Below, piece after piece: positions 32,624 through 43,067 of a stretch of DNA of 64,000 nt. Under the pieces are notes generated by a model. The model saw nothing but the letters and a program-made list of their open reading frames with translations, was not told where the DNA came from and did no database searches. The position numbers and the translations under genes are program-made. The number at the start of each line of letters is the position of its first letter. Position 1 is the first letter of the stretch. The DNA comes from Gambelia wislizenii (Eukaryota; Chordata; Lepidosauria; Squamata; Crotaphytidae): NCBI GenBank assembly GCA_030847615.1, contig JAUMIR010000001.1:251351187-251415186 (forward strand), read 5' to 3'.

Positions 32624-34973
32624 AAAACTAGGGATGCATCTGGATTAAAGCGATCTATTGTGAACAAAAGGCCCACCTAATTGTCAACGCGGAAAGATCA
32701 GATAAATTTTCCATCCAAAAAGGCACACGACAGGGCTGCCCGCTCTCCCCATTGTTATTTGTACTGATGTTAGAGGTGTTGTTAAGAGAAATTCGTCTCG
32801 ATGAATCAATAACAGGAGTGAAGATAGGGAGAGAAAAGTTTATTTATAAGGCCTTTGCGGATGATATTGTACTATATCTTGAAAATCCATTACAGCAAGG
32901 AAGGAGGATAATGGAAATAATAAGGGATTTTGGAGAGTGGGCAGGATTTAAGATCAATAAAGGAAAAACAAAATTTATAAGTAAAAATTTAAAGAAAGAA
33001 GAGAAGAATAAACTGGAAGAAATGTGGGGTATTAAGGCAACAGAGAAGGTAAAATACCTAGGTTTAACCATTTCTGGGAACAATAGGCACCTTTTCCAAA
33101 ACAATTATGGCCCAGTGTGGCATCAAATAAAAAATAAGATAGAAGTCTGGAAAAAGTTGGACTTGTCCTTAATGGGAAGAATATCTTTAATTAAAATGAG
33201 TATATTACCTAGGATTTTATTTTTATTCCAAATGATCCCAATCTTAATTTCACCAAAATGGTTCAAAGAGTGTAATAGAGAATTGGCAAAATTTCTATGG
33301 ATGGGGAAAAAACCCAGAATAAAATTTAGAGTGATGACAGACATAAGGAGCAGAGGAGGAATGGGACTTCCAGATGTAAAACTGTATTATGAGGCGAGCT
33401 GCTTGATGTGGGTAAAACCATGGTTAACTCTAGACAATCTGAGACTTCTCCAATTGGAAGGTCATGAACTCTGCTTTGGGTGGCACTCCTTTTTGTGGTA
33501 CCAAAAGGTAAAAGCTCAAAGGCAATTCAATAATCACTCCATTCGGAAACCATTGTATAAAGTATGGCTCAAGTACAAGAAGTATTTGTTCTTAAAATTA
33601 CCCAGTTGCGTATCTCCAGCAGAAGCGCTATCAATTAGGAGTTTAAGATATGAAACGGAATGGTTGACCTATAAAGATCTGGTCCTGGGTACTAAGGAGA
33701 ATATAAATTTAAAGAACAGATCACAATTAAATCAGGAAGGGATAAATATACAATGGTTTCCCTATCTTCAATTAAAGGAGAGATTTAAGAGTGATATAGC
33801 GGAAGGGGGTATTGAGCTTAGTAAATCTAATTTTGAAAAGATTTTGGATAATGGTAATGCACACTTATTGTCAAGAGTTTATCATTTTCTGTTGAGGTTG
33901 GAAACAGAAGGGGAAGTAGTTAAAGAATATATGGTGAATTGGGCTGTGGATATTGGCAGGAATATAGAATTTGAAGGATGGGAATCATCTTGGAATAGAG
34001 TGGCAAAACTTACAAGATCCTATAATTTGCAAGAAAATGCCTTAAAGATAATGCTAAGGTGGTATCTCTCTCCAGTGATGATTGCGAAAATGACGCCAGG
34101 TGCTTCCAATCAATGCTGGAAATGTAAGGAAGGGAAGGGAACCTTTTTTCATCAGTGGTGGGGGTGTAGAAAAGCAAGGAAATTTTGGGGTATGATACAA
34201 GCGAAAATCCAAAAGATTTTGAATAAGAAAATAGAGCTGCTACCTGAAATTTTTCTGTTGGGAATTTATGAAAATACTAATCTGGTAAATGAAAATGGAA
34301 AAACGAAAAGGCTACTTTGGCATATGTGTACTACCGCCAGGATTGTATACGCTAGGTACTGGAGGAAAGAGGAGATCCCATCAGAGGTTGAGTGGTTTGA
34401 AAAGTTATTGGATACCGCTAAAATGGACAAACTTACTTATCTTTTGGAAAACAAAAAGGACAAATCGTTTATGGATTCATGGGCTCCTTTGTGGACTTAC
34501 ATACAAGAGGGGGGATTGGAGAAACTGAAAATGGGAGTTTGAGGTAACTAGATTTAGTAGGTCAATATGTATCTTGAATTTTGAATTGGGGATTCACCGT
34601 GGAAATGGAAAAGTTGAGAATTTAATTTATGATACAGGAGTGTATTAGCGATTTCAGGTAAAGATATGAATATATGACTTATTGTTTTTTTCTTAATGGG
34701 ATTTAAGAGAGGAGAAAGTAAGATTTATTTTATATGCAATATATTGGATGAAGGGTATGGCAAAGATAGAAAACAATATGTTATTTGTTGGTAGAGTTAT
34801 ATGTATAATGCATAATGGGAAATATTTTAGTTTATAGAGACGCAAGGGGAAGAGAACTATGTTACTATATAAATTGGGATTCGACAGATGGGGAAGTCTT
34901 ATAAAGGTGATAAGTTGTTATCGATAATAATATTAATAAAAAGTATCATGGAAAAAAAAACTAGGGATGCATC
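32624..34973 (+). mobile_element. Young 5'-truncated L1 with target-site duplication
   Basis: The inserted DNA runs from 32641 to a short A-run ending near 34956-34960. It is bracketed by the duplication AAAACTAGGGATGCATC at 32624-32640 and 34957-34973. The copies are identical and up to 17 bp long; the leading As overlap the poly-A tail. The body is the 3' part of an L1: the ORF2 C-terminal two-fifths or so, plus a 400-bp 3' UTR. The identical duplication and the unbroken reading frame point to a recent jump. It sits in INO80D intron 3 in the sense direction. Confidence 0.93.
32641..34542 (+). CDS. L1 ORF2 C-terminal part (partial RT to C-terminus)
   Basis: This is an open frame of 633 codons plus stop, with no start codon of its own because the insertion is 5'-truncated. 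It begins inside the reverse transcriptase with KGTRQGCPLSPLLFVLMLEVL. The catalytic FADDIVLY follows (FADD at 32854-32865), then VKYLGLTISGN. Downstream is the L1-type thumb text (MGRISLIKMSILPRILFLFQ, WMGKKPRIK, GGMGLPDVKLYYEAS). The C-terminal cysteine motif is CWKCKEGKGTFFHQWWGC. In a full L1 this protein nicks target DNA and reverse-transcribes L1 RNA. Here the endonuclease and the N-terminal part of RT are missing, so it cannot mobilise. The absence of stops over 1.9 kb is notable. Confidence 0.92.
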   Translation, partial: WIKAIYCEQKAHLIVNAERSDKFSIQKGTRQGCPLSPLLFVLMLEVLLREIRLDESITGVKIGREKFIYKAFADDIVLYLENPLQQGRRIMEIIRDFGEWAGFKINKGKTKFISKNLKKEEKNKLEEMWGIKATEKVKYLGLTISGNNRHLFQNNYGPVWHQIKNKIEVWKKLDLSLMGRISLIKMSILPRILFLFQMIPILISPKWFKECNRELAKFLWMGKKPRIKFRVMTDIRSRGGMGLPDVKLYYEASCLMWVKPWLTLDNLRLLQLEGHELCFGWHSFLWYQKVKAQRQFNNHSIRKPLYKVWLKYKKYLFLKLPSCVSPAEALSIRSLRYETEWLTYKDLVLGTKENINLKNRSQLNQEGINIQWFPYLQLKERFKSDIAEGGIELSKSNFEKILDNGNAHLLSRVYHFLLRLETEGEVVKEYMVNWAVDIGRNIEFEGWESSWNRVAKLTRSYNLQENALKIMLRWYLSPVMIAKMTPGASNQCWKCKEGKGTFFHQWWGCRKARKFWGMIQAKIQKILNKKIELLPEIFLLGIYENTNLVNENGKTKRLLWHMCTTARIVYARYWRKEEIPSEVEWFEKLLDTAKMDKLTYLLENKKDKSFMDSWAPLWTYIQEGGLEKLKMGV

Positions 34974-35202
34974 CTCCAATTCACTGGAAAGCAGGAAGCT
35001 GGATTAGGGAGCAGGGCAGGCTGCATGGCACACAGCCGTTTTCTCCTCCAACATTTTTTCTTCTCTCTCTCTGTATCTGTCACCTGAGGCAACTGCTTTG
35101 GTTTGCATAATGTTTGAGCCAGTCTTTACAGTGGAGATTAGTACCGTACTTGTCTTCCTCTGCTGATTTAGGGACAGGTATACTTCAGTTAGCACAGTAG
35201 AT
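34974..35202. other. Intron 3, short unrecognised stretch
   Basis: This continues the pre-insertion sequence after the L1. It contains a T/CT-rich tract at about 35048-35080 and no named repeat. Confidence 0.4.
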
Positions 35203-35476
35203 GAGACTGGAACACGGAGCAATGGGTGCAAGCTCCAGGAACAGAGATTCCACCTCAACATGAGGAGGAACTTTTTGACAGTAAGAGCTGTTCGGCAGTG
35301 GAACACACTCCCTCGGAGCATGGTGGGGTCTCCTTCCTTGGAGGTCTTTAAACAGAGGCTGGATGGCCATCTGTCGTGGATGCTTTGATCGAGATTTCCT
35401 GCGTGGCAGGGGGGTTGGACTGGATGGCCCTCGTGGTCTCTTCCAACTCTGCAATTCTATGATTCTATGATTCTAT
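35203..35476 (+). mobile_element. CR1 3' end
   Basis: It reads 'GGAACACGGAGCAATGGG', 'AACTTTTTGACAGTAAGAGCTG', 'GTTGGACTGGATGGCCCTCG' and 'CTTCCAACTCTGCAATTCTATG', and ends in three ATTCTATG units. This is the standard terminus of CR1 LINEs and matches 41340-41590. It is severely 5'-truncated and has no complete domain. Confidence 0.9.
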
Positions 35477-36209
35477 GTGTTCCTAGGCATTTGTTCTTTA
35501 ACAGAAAATTTGGGACCAGAGGCAGAAATAACATGAAAGGAATAGGGATGGGTTCCTACATCACAAAAATAAGAGTAGTTTAACATGTTTTGGTGAACAT
35601 TTTACCCAGAACTAACAATATGCATTTGGGAAAATGAAATAACCGAGTCAAATAAGCCTTGCATAAGCAAACAAAAAACACAGTGAGTTTTCTAGAGACC
35701 ACTTGGAACACTTCATCTAGGGATGATTTTTTCCCCCACCAGCTTCCACTTTTCTTATGATTTCCTTTTTGGTGGCTAAACTTAAGACAGCAGTGCTTTT
35801 TTTTAAATGCTGGGGGTAGCTGGTTATGCAGGCTTATCAACTGTCCCCTTTTCACTCTGTTTTGCTGTTCATGTATGGACAGTAAGAGATTCTGGAGGCA
35901 GCTGCTGTCTTCCTTGCCAGCTGCAGGCAGGCACTCATAGTTACAGTAGGATCAGCTAGAGTAGAATCTCATTCTTTCCCAGCTCATGCTTTATTGCATT
36001 GTTTACTGCAGACATGCTGTTGCAATCCAATACTGAAAGTTTTCTCCAGGCTTCTTCACCACCATCATCATGCTGATCCTGCTAAAAAGCTTTCATAGAC
36101 AGAGGGCAAGGAGGGAAGGTGGGGCTAAGCAGGTATAAAAAGACTGTGCAAAAAGGAGCCTTGTTGTCAGAAGATTTGTTAACTGAGGCATACCTGTATA
36201 TGACAGAGG

Positions 36210-36242
<33 letters not shown>

Positions 36243-36513
36243 ATATGGACAAGGTGGAAGCAGTGAGATTACAGTTGTTTGGAGACTTCATGTTCCTGTA
36301 GGACATCTTTTTATATGTTTAATACATTGACTTATAATGAGGTTCTGGTTCATAATGAGGCATCTTGGGTGTTACCCAATAATACATTTTGAACACCCAT
36401 TAAATTTCTTATATCTGAAACAGGAAGTGTATATGTGTGTTGTGCATTGCCACAAGAAATCCAGGGATAGTTGAGGCTGACTGAGAGCGTTTATTTCCTT
36501 TTACAATTTCCAG
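35477..36513. other. Intron 3, 3' part, with a (CA)n tract
   Basis: A (CA)n microsatellite lies at 36210-36239. Nothing else is recognised. The acceptor AATTTCCAG ends at 36513. Confidence 0.5.
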
Positions 36514-36622
36514 GGTTGGATTGGTCTGAAGACAGTGGAGAAGAATTTGAAGAACTGGAGCAAAACTCGCCATACCATGTTGCATGGTCTATCCGGGAAG
36601 CCCTCAGATATGAAAGGAATGA
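36514..36622 (+). CDS. INO80D: INO80D coding exon 3: acidic segment
   Basis: This encodes residues 333-368 plus two bases of codon 369. The frame reads GLDWSEDSGEEFEELEQNSPYHVAWSIREALRYERN in two joined stretches. It is an acidic run followed by a probable short helix (VAWSIREALRYE). The acceptor is TTTCCAG and the donor GTAAGT. Phase one from the previous exon gives the junction glycine. At 109 bases this is one of the two shortest coding exons and is easily missed in a simple reading of open frames. The sequence is close to human as I recall it, with E/D substitutions only in the acidic run. Confidence 0.93.
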
Positions 36623-36934
36623 GTAAGTATATGAATAGAAACAGAAGAACTGTGTATGTAAAAACAATAGGAAGTAATATGTCAAACATTATCTTGTCTT
36701 TGGGGAAGAACATATTTTCATAGACTAGGAGGACTATGAAAACCATGATATTCAGGTTAGTCTTGATTGTGCAAATCATATACTGTATATTAGAATTTAT
36801 TTAAATTACTGAAATGTACATTTTTTTTCAATAAAGGCCTATAAGTGGACTTAAAAAGTTTTGTTGGAACCACATGGACAATTGTTACATATTTCATTGT
36901 CTTTTATAGACATACATGGTTTCTCATTGCTGTA

Positions 36935-37155
36935 CAGTACGACCCCCATATCCACGGGGCCCATATCTGCAGATTCACTTATCCGCATCTGAAAAAAAAT
37001 TGTCTCTCTAGGCATCTTCTAGGTCCTCCAGTGCGATTCTATGGTACGCTTGGGCCAGAAGTCATTCATTTTAAGAAGGTTTGCTATTACCCGCAGTGTC
37101 TGGCATCCACGTTAAGTCTGGGAACATATCCCCCATGGATACAGGGGTAGTACAG
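36935..37155. mobile_element. Tigger-like MITE, diverged
   Basis: The left end is CAGTACGACCCCCATATCCACGGGG. The right end, 'CCCATGGATACAGGGGTAGTACAG', is its imperfect mirror, with TA on both sides. The interior ('CTTCTAGGTCCTCCAGTGCGATTCTATGG') differs from the other MITEs here, suggesting another subfamily. It is in intron 4 of the transcription unit. Confidence 0.7.
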
Positions 37156-37157
37156 TA

Positions 37158-38440
37158 TTGTCTGTTGCATTATTCTTTTCAGTAAACATTTTGGTGTTAT
37201 TTTCTTTCCTTTTTCTTTCAACATGATTTTTGCACAGTAAATGATAAATGAAAAAAAATCATTTAGTTAAATATTAAATAAATTCTTAAACGAAGCATTT
37301 TATTGTTGAGAAATTGTTAATGGGTCACTTTGTCAAGAGAACATTAAAAAAAGACACATAATGCAGAAACTGAGGTCAGAATCCAAACAACAAAACAGGA
37401 TTGGTGATCTTCTTAGTTGTTATCCTTCATAGTGTTTCTGGCCCATTCCTATATCAAGAGCAAAATTATATGGTCCCATTGTATGAGCTATCATTGCATG
37501 GTATTGTAGCTTGTGGTGTTGCATTAGCAAGCTGCTGCACTACTGCAGTATTTTGTCTTAAAGCTCTGCGCTTCGAGTAGTCATTGGATGTTGCATAGAG
37601 ATATGAGGGTGTCGCGAGAAGGAGACTATAGACCTGGAGATGACCTTTTTGTTCCATTTAAGATCTGAGGAGCACAAGGCCATCTGTATGGATTCACTTG
37701 AAATTAAATGGAAGGAAGTTATAGTGGGAGGAACCCATGTGAATTTGATAAATTTCTGTATTGCCAATCAGTTCAGTAATTTTCAGGGTGGTAATTAATA
37801 GTAAAAGCCTTAAGGCTTGGATCCTAAAATCCCGCGGACAGAGTTCTCATTGGATACTCTGGTTGATGGAAGGTATTTTCTCCAAGTCTGCTTTCACCCT
37901 TCTGTAATTTCTGGAAATCTACTACAAAGGGTTGGAAGATCAAAGGAGAAGTGGCACTGAGGGCTGCAGGGGGAAGGAGAAGAAACATCCCAAGTCACAT
38001 CTGACTCCCACCTTCCACCATCAGTAACCTCTTAATGGACCAGAAGCATTCCATTAGAGGAAAGGCAACTCAAAATGCAATCTCAAAGTTACTAGAAGAA
38101 CCTCAAAGAACAATTAAGTCAGCAGAGTAAAAGCAGCAGTATAATCAGATGGCGAAACATCTCCATGTTGTAAAAGTTTGTTGTGAATGGGGATGGAGGG
38201 ATTTGGAGTCTGCCTGGTGCTGGAGAGACTCAGGTGTAGGCATCAGGTGATTGTCTCTGGAGGGCAGTTCCATAAATGAACACGATGTGTGGGCAAACTG
38301 GTGTGGAAGCATACATTCTTCAGCTCCCAGGACCCATACTTTATAGGAGAGGCTTTAGTTGTGCATGTTGTGTGCAATACAAATAAGAAGTTTAAATGCA
38401 AACTACTTCATCAGGCATTTCCCCCCTCTACAATTCACAG
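37158..38440. other. Intron before coding exon 4; nothing recognised
   Basis: No repeat or gene is evident. A polypyrimidine tract with CCCCCC at about 38419-38428 precedes the acceptor AATTCACAG ending at 38440. Confidence 0.45.
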
Positions 38441-38671
38441 GCCAGAAGATGATGATGATGATGCCAGCGGCAGGAGTTCCCGCATTTCCCAACTTTGCAC
38501 TTACTTTCAGCAGAAATACAAGCACCTCTGCCGCCTGGAGCGGGCAGAATCTCGTCAAAGGAAATGCCAACATACATTCCGGAAGGCATTGCTACGGGCA
38601 GCCAGCAGGGAACCAGAGTGTGCTGGGCAGCTGATACGAGAGCTCCGAAGAGCTTCGTGTACTCGAACCAG
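38441..38671 (+). CDS. INO80D: INO80D coding exon 4: helical, basic region
   Basis: This encodes residues 369-445 plus two bases of 446. A (GAT)n run codes five aspartates (EDDDDDASGRSS). The conserved ISQLCTYFQQKYKHLCRLER and ESRQRKCQHTFRKALLRAA follow, then ECAGQLIRELRRASCTRTR. Several stretches look amphipathic-helical with a basic face. The function of this part is unknown; in human it lies between the two zinc motifs. The donor GTGAGG is at 38672. The (GAT)n run, together with polyQ in exon 2, is a likely place for length variation. The phase matches both neighbours (GA|G and AG|C). Confidence 0.94.
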
Positions 38672-39119
38672 GTGAGGGCCCAGTTGTGCTAATGCAGCAA
38701 CCTGATACGATGACTTTGAACACGACTACATATATGTATTTATATGCTCATTTATAGATATATACACAGAGACCCATAGGTGTGTATACATATATGTATG
38801 GACACACACATATCGGTATATATGAATGTGTGTGGATAAATAGATTGTTTCTGTGGAACATTGTATGTGGATTTTGTAGGAGGAAATCCAGTATGCCACT
38901 CTGGGGAATAAAATACATGAGATCCAACAATTCATTTAAAAATCTATAGTAAACTCAGTGACCATTAAAGGACTCCATTTTTATGTAATGATATATTTTT
39001 TATTACTTACAACTATTAATATGTAGTGGCTAATCATCACACTTACTCTTGCTCATGTAACTATAAAAATTAAGAGGTGGTAAATTATGTACAAAGCTTT
39101 TTGTTTAACTCCTATAAAG
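38672..39119. other. Intron 5, AT-rich start
   Basis: It contains TATATG/ATACAT-rich low-complexity text at about 38728-38830 and nothing else recognised. Confidence 0.4.
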
Positions 39120-39121
39120 TA

Positions 39122-40330
39122 CAGTTGCCCCTCCACATTCGTGGCTTTCACACTCGCGGTTTTGTTTATTCGCGGTTTAGCCTGGAGCCCCTTAGGGAAG
39201 GCTGGCGAGAGGCGGGGCAACCTCCTGCCTGCGCCTTCCCCGGCCTTCCAGAGGTGTCTCCAGGGCTTCAAAGCCCCAGAGTCTGCTCAGAAAGGCAGGG
39301 GGGGGGCAGGTAGCCTCTCTCTCTCCCTCCTTCCCTGGCCTTCCTGAGGGGACTCCGAGGCTTCTAAGACCCGGAGCCCGCTGAGGAAGGCCGGGGAGAG
39401 GCAGCGCAGCCTTCTCCCCACCCACACGCTGCCTTCCCCGGCCTTCCTCAGCAGGCTCCGGGGCTCCAAAACCCTGGAGTTTGCTGAGGAAGGCCGGGGA
39501 GAGGCAGCGCAGCCTCCTCCCCGCCCACACGCTGCCTTCCCCGGCCTTCCTCAGTGGGCTCCGGGGCTCCAAATCCCCGGAGTTCATTGACGAAGGCCGG
39601 GGAGAGGCAGCGCAGCCTCCTCCCCGCCCAGACGCTGCCTTCCCCGGCCTTCCTCAGTAGGCTCCAAAGCCCCGGAGTTCACTGACGAAGGCCGGGGAGA
39701 GGTAGCGCAGCCTTCTCCCCACCCACACGCTGCCTTCCCCAGCCTTCCTCAGCGGGCTCCGGGGCTCCAAAACCCCGGAGTTCGCTGAGGAAGGCTGGGG
39801 AGAGGCAGCGCAGCCTCCTCCCCGCCCACACGCTGCCTTCCCCAGCCTTCCTCAGCAGGCTCTGGGGCTCCAAAGCCCTGGAGTTCGCTGAGGAAGGCCG
39901 GGGAGAGGCAGCGCAGCCTCCTTCCCGCCCACACGCTGCCTTTCCCAGCCTTCCTCAGCGGGCTCCAAAGCCCTGGAGTTCGCTGAGGAAGGCCGGGGAG
40001 AGGCAGCGCAGCCTCCTCCCTGCCCACACGCTGCCTTTCACGGGCTTCCTCAGCGGGCTCCAGGGCTCCAAAGCCCTGGAGTTTGCTCAGGAAGGCTGAG
40101 GAGAGGCAGCGCAGCCTCCTCCCCGCCCACACGCTGCCTTCCCCAGCCTTCCTCAGTGGGCTCTGGAGATTCTAAGGCCCGGAATCCCCTCAGGAGGGCT
40201 TGCGGAGAGGCCGGCCAGGCTGGCCAGACTCTGGGGGGGAGGTCGTGGGAGCAGCATTTGTTATTCGCGGTTTTTCCACATTCGCGGGGGTCTCAAGAAC
40301 CTGACCGCCGCGAATGTGGAGGGATCACTG
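39122..40330. mobile_element. Tigger-like TIR element with large GC-rich core, 1.2 kb
   Basis: The left end CAGTTGCCCCTCCACATTCG pairs with CGAATGTGGAGGGATCACTG at the right. TA flanks both sides (39120-39121 and 40331-40332). Just inside are 'CGCGGTTTTGTTTATTCGCGG' and 'TTATTCGCGGTTTTTCCACATTCGCGG', the same shoulders as at 4616-5535 and 59794-60114. The core is eight tandem units rich in CpG. There is no transposase. It abuts the 3' end of a minus-strand CR1 and appears to have inserted in that CR1's terminal repeat. Long GC-rich frames across the core are not genes. Confidence 0.88.
39420..40150. repeat. Eight palindromic units of 103 or 95 bp
   Basis: The 'GCTGCCTT' block recurs at 39428, 39531, 39634, 39729, 39832, 39935, 40030 and 40133. 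The spacings are 103, 103, 95, 103, 103, 95 and 103. The 95-bp units lack 8 bases around GGGGCTCC. Each unit contains two self-complementary parts: 'CCTTCCTCAGCGGGCTCC..GGAGTTCGCTGAGGAAGG', and a second one around 'GGGGAGAGGCAGCGCAGCCTCC'. The repeat is clear by eye. Confidence 0.93.
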
Positions 40331-40332
40331 TA

Positions 40333-41970
40333 GAATAATAGAATTATAGAGTTGGAAGAGACCACGAGGGCCATCCAGTCCAACCCCCTGCCATGCAGAA
40401 ATAAATAAAACACTCCTGACAGATAGCCATCCAGCCTCTGTTTAAAAACCTCCAAAGAAGAAGATTCGACCACTCTCCAAGGCAGTGCATTCCACTGCCA
40501 AACAGCTCTTACTGTCAGGAAATGTTTCTTCCTAATGTTTAGGTGGAATCTCTTTTCCTGTAGTTTGAGTCCCTTGCTCCATGTCCTAGTCTCGGGAGCC
40601 ACAGTAAACAAGCCTGCTCCATTCTCAGTATGACATCCCTTCAAATATTTAAACATGGCTATCATGTCCCCTCTTAACCTTCTCTTCCCCAGGCTAAACA
40701 TACCAGCTCCCTAAGCCACTCCTCATAGGGCATGGCTTCCAGACCTCCCACCATTTTGCTCGCCATCCTCAGGACACGTTCCAGCTTGTCCATAACCTTC
40801 TGGAATTGTGCCCAGAACTGGACACAGTATTCCAGATGAGGTCTGACTAAAGCAGAATAGAATGGTACTATCACTTCCCTTGATCTAGACACTATACTCC
40901 TATTGATCCACTTGATTGTATGTGTGAAAGGGATCTAGGAGTCTTAGTGGACCACAAGCTGAACATGGGTCAGCAGTGTGATGCAGAAGCTAAAAAAGCC
41001 AATACGATTCTAGGCTGCATTAGTAGGAGTATAGTGTTTAGATTAAGAGAAGTAATAGTGCCACTCTATTCTGCTTTAGTCAGACCTCACCTGGAATACT
41101 GTGTCCAGTTCTGGGCACCACAGTTCAGCAAGGATCTTGAGAAACTGGAACGTGTCCAGAGGAGGGTGACCAAAATGGTGGGAGGTCTGGAAGCCATGAC
41201 CTATGAGGAGCGGCTTAGGGAGCTGGGCATGTTGAGTCTGGGAAAGAGAAGGTTGAGAGGGGACATGATAGCCATATTTAAATATTTGAAGGGATGTCAT
41301 ACTGAGGATTGGGCAAGCTTGTTTTCTGCTACTCCAGAGACTAGGACATGGAGCAATGGGTTCAAACTACAGGAAAAGAGATTCCACCAAAACAGTAGGA
41401 AGAACTTCCTGACCGTAAGAGCTCTTTGGAAGTGGAATACACTGCCTCGTTGTGTGGTGGAGTGTCCTTTGGAGGTTTTTAAACAGGCTGGATGGCTATC
41501 TGTTTGGAATGATTTGATTGTGTATTCCTGCATGGCAGGGGGTTGGACTGGATGGCCCTTGTGGTTTCTTCCAACTCTATGATGCTATGATGCAGCCTAG
41601 AATTGCATTGGCCTTTTTAGCTGCTGCATCACACTGCTGACTCCTGTTCAGCTTGTGGTCCACTGGGACTCCTTGATCCCTTTCGCATGTACTGCCATCA
41701 AGCCAAGCGTCACTCATCCTATATCTGTGCATTTCATTTTTACTGCTCAAGTGTAGCATCCTACATTTCTCCTGTTGAAATCCATTTTGTTATTTTTGGC
41801 CCAACTTTCTAATCTGTTAAGGTCATTTTGCATTCTGATCCTGTGCTCTGGGGTATCACTACCCCTCCTAATTTGGTGTCATCTGCAAACTTGATGAGCA
41901 TGCCCTCTGTTCCCTCATCCAAGTCATTGATAAAGATGCTGAATAGCACTGGGCCCACAACAGAACCCTG
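40333..41970 (-). mobile_element. Older CR1 (minus), interrupted by a second CR1
   Basis: The minus-strand CR1 3' region covers 40333-40908. It resumes at 41592-41970 in the RT-coding part ('TTTAGCTGCTGCATCACACTGCTGACTCC', then 'CCTCATCCAAGTCATTGATAAAG'). The two pieces are contiguous in the long CR1 at 15954-19436 (break at about 16530). The gap is filled by a plus-strand CR1. The element ends in RT, so it is 5'-truncated. The frames are broken and it is inactive. Confidence 0.88.
40909..41591 (+). mobile_element. Younger CR1 3' end nested in the older CR1
   Basis: The frame at 40920-41582 reads [20 protein letters not shown], then [35 protein letters not shown] and [20 protein letters not shown]. 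This is the C-terminal end of CR1 ORF2 downstream of RT. It ends in GATGCTATGAT. The flanks show TGAT at 40904-40907 and 41588-41591, a possible short duplication. The frame is open for 220 codons, so this copy is much younger than its host CR1. Confidence 0.9.
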
Positions 41971-42814
41971 TATTGCTAGATCCTCATAATTGCAAGAAAA
42001 TGCTCGCTATCCCAAAACTGCTAGAGTAGAAAGTTAATATGAAACTTTGGAGCAATAAATATCCCAGTACCTCCTTCACGCTTTTAAGTCTGCTATTGGG
42101 TACATTCACTTATTTATTTCAAATTTGGATTTAACCAGAAAGACAGGGATTTGAAATGTGACTACAGATTGTTTTCAACTCTGTGATGAGCCATGGAAAC
42201 TGTATGCACACCAGCAGGCTTTTCCCATAATCAGCCTTGGAAAGATTTGAGTTGGCTGTTCTTCAGCTCTCTTGCTTGACAAAAGGATGTGGCTGTACAT
42301 TCAGAGCTCTGTATTGCTAGCTAAAAGAAGATTCAAGAATTGCAGTGTAGCTTTTATATTAAATGAAGCCAGTTTTATATTAAATAATGAATTGCTGTAA
42401 TGCATATGTTACCACTGGCCAAGTATCATGACTTGTGAGATCCTGTAGAAATTAATGCTATCCATCTGTTTATACCTCACACAACAAGGCTTGGATACAT
42501 TTTTCATGAAATTGTCTTCAAAAGTAGCCATACATGCCTTACCTTACAGTTGTCTAAGCTGGATGTTTCCAAGCTGCCTGTTCATAGGAGTAGCTGTATC
42601 TCGCTCACTGGTCAGGGATAAAGCTGGAGCTATGAGCAGTCCCCACCTTGCATCCCTGGGGCCTTTCCATACTACACAGATATAGTACTATGATTTCACT
42701 TTAACTTCTGTGACTGCATCCTGTGGAATCCCTCCACAGCTCCTCCCTCAACTGCTAATTCCAGGATTTCATAGGATGGAGCCATGGCAGTTAAAATGGA
42801 ATCGTAACACCATA
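41971..42814. other. Intron 5, nothing recognised
   Basis: AT-rich text with no family that I can name. Confidence 0.4.
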
Positions 42815-42851
42815 CAATAGGCCCTTGGTATCCTATGGGGTTTGGTTCCAA

Positions 42852-42893
<42 letters not shown>

Positions 42894-43065
42894 AACATGG
42901 ATACCAAAATCATAGATGCTGAAGTCCCATTATATAATGGCATAATAAAATGTTGTACTTTATATAAAATGGCAAAATCAAGGTTTGCTTTTTGGATTTA
43001 TTTTTTATTTTTGGAATATTTTCAAGCCATGGATGGTTAAATCTGTGGATATGGAGGGCTGACTG
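42815..43065 (-). mobile_element. Tigger-like MITE with internal (CA)n
   Basis: Ends CAATAGGCCCTTGGTATCC and GGATATGGAGGGCTGACTG are flanked by TA at 42813-42814 and 43066-43067. 'GGGGTTTGGTTCCAAGACAC' runs straight into a (CA)n tract (42855-42889). The core, 'AAATCAAGGTTTGCTTTTTGG', is reversed relative to 20437-20667. The microsatellite appears to have grown from the ACCCC/ACACC segment of the MITE. Confidence 0.85.
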
Positions 43066-43067
43066 TA

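Noticed and set aside
32752..34542. 596-codon frame as a host gene or INO80D exon
   Set aside because: It has L1 RT motifs (FADD, GTRQGCPLSP just upstream) and is bracketed by a target-site duplication. It is a mobile element.
39192..40132. Several minus-strand frames of 60-131 codons with repeated 'SPAFLSELQGFGAPEPAEEG' text
   Set aside because: They are translations of the 103-bp tandem units in the 39122-40330 element, not a protein gene.
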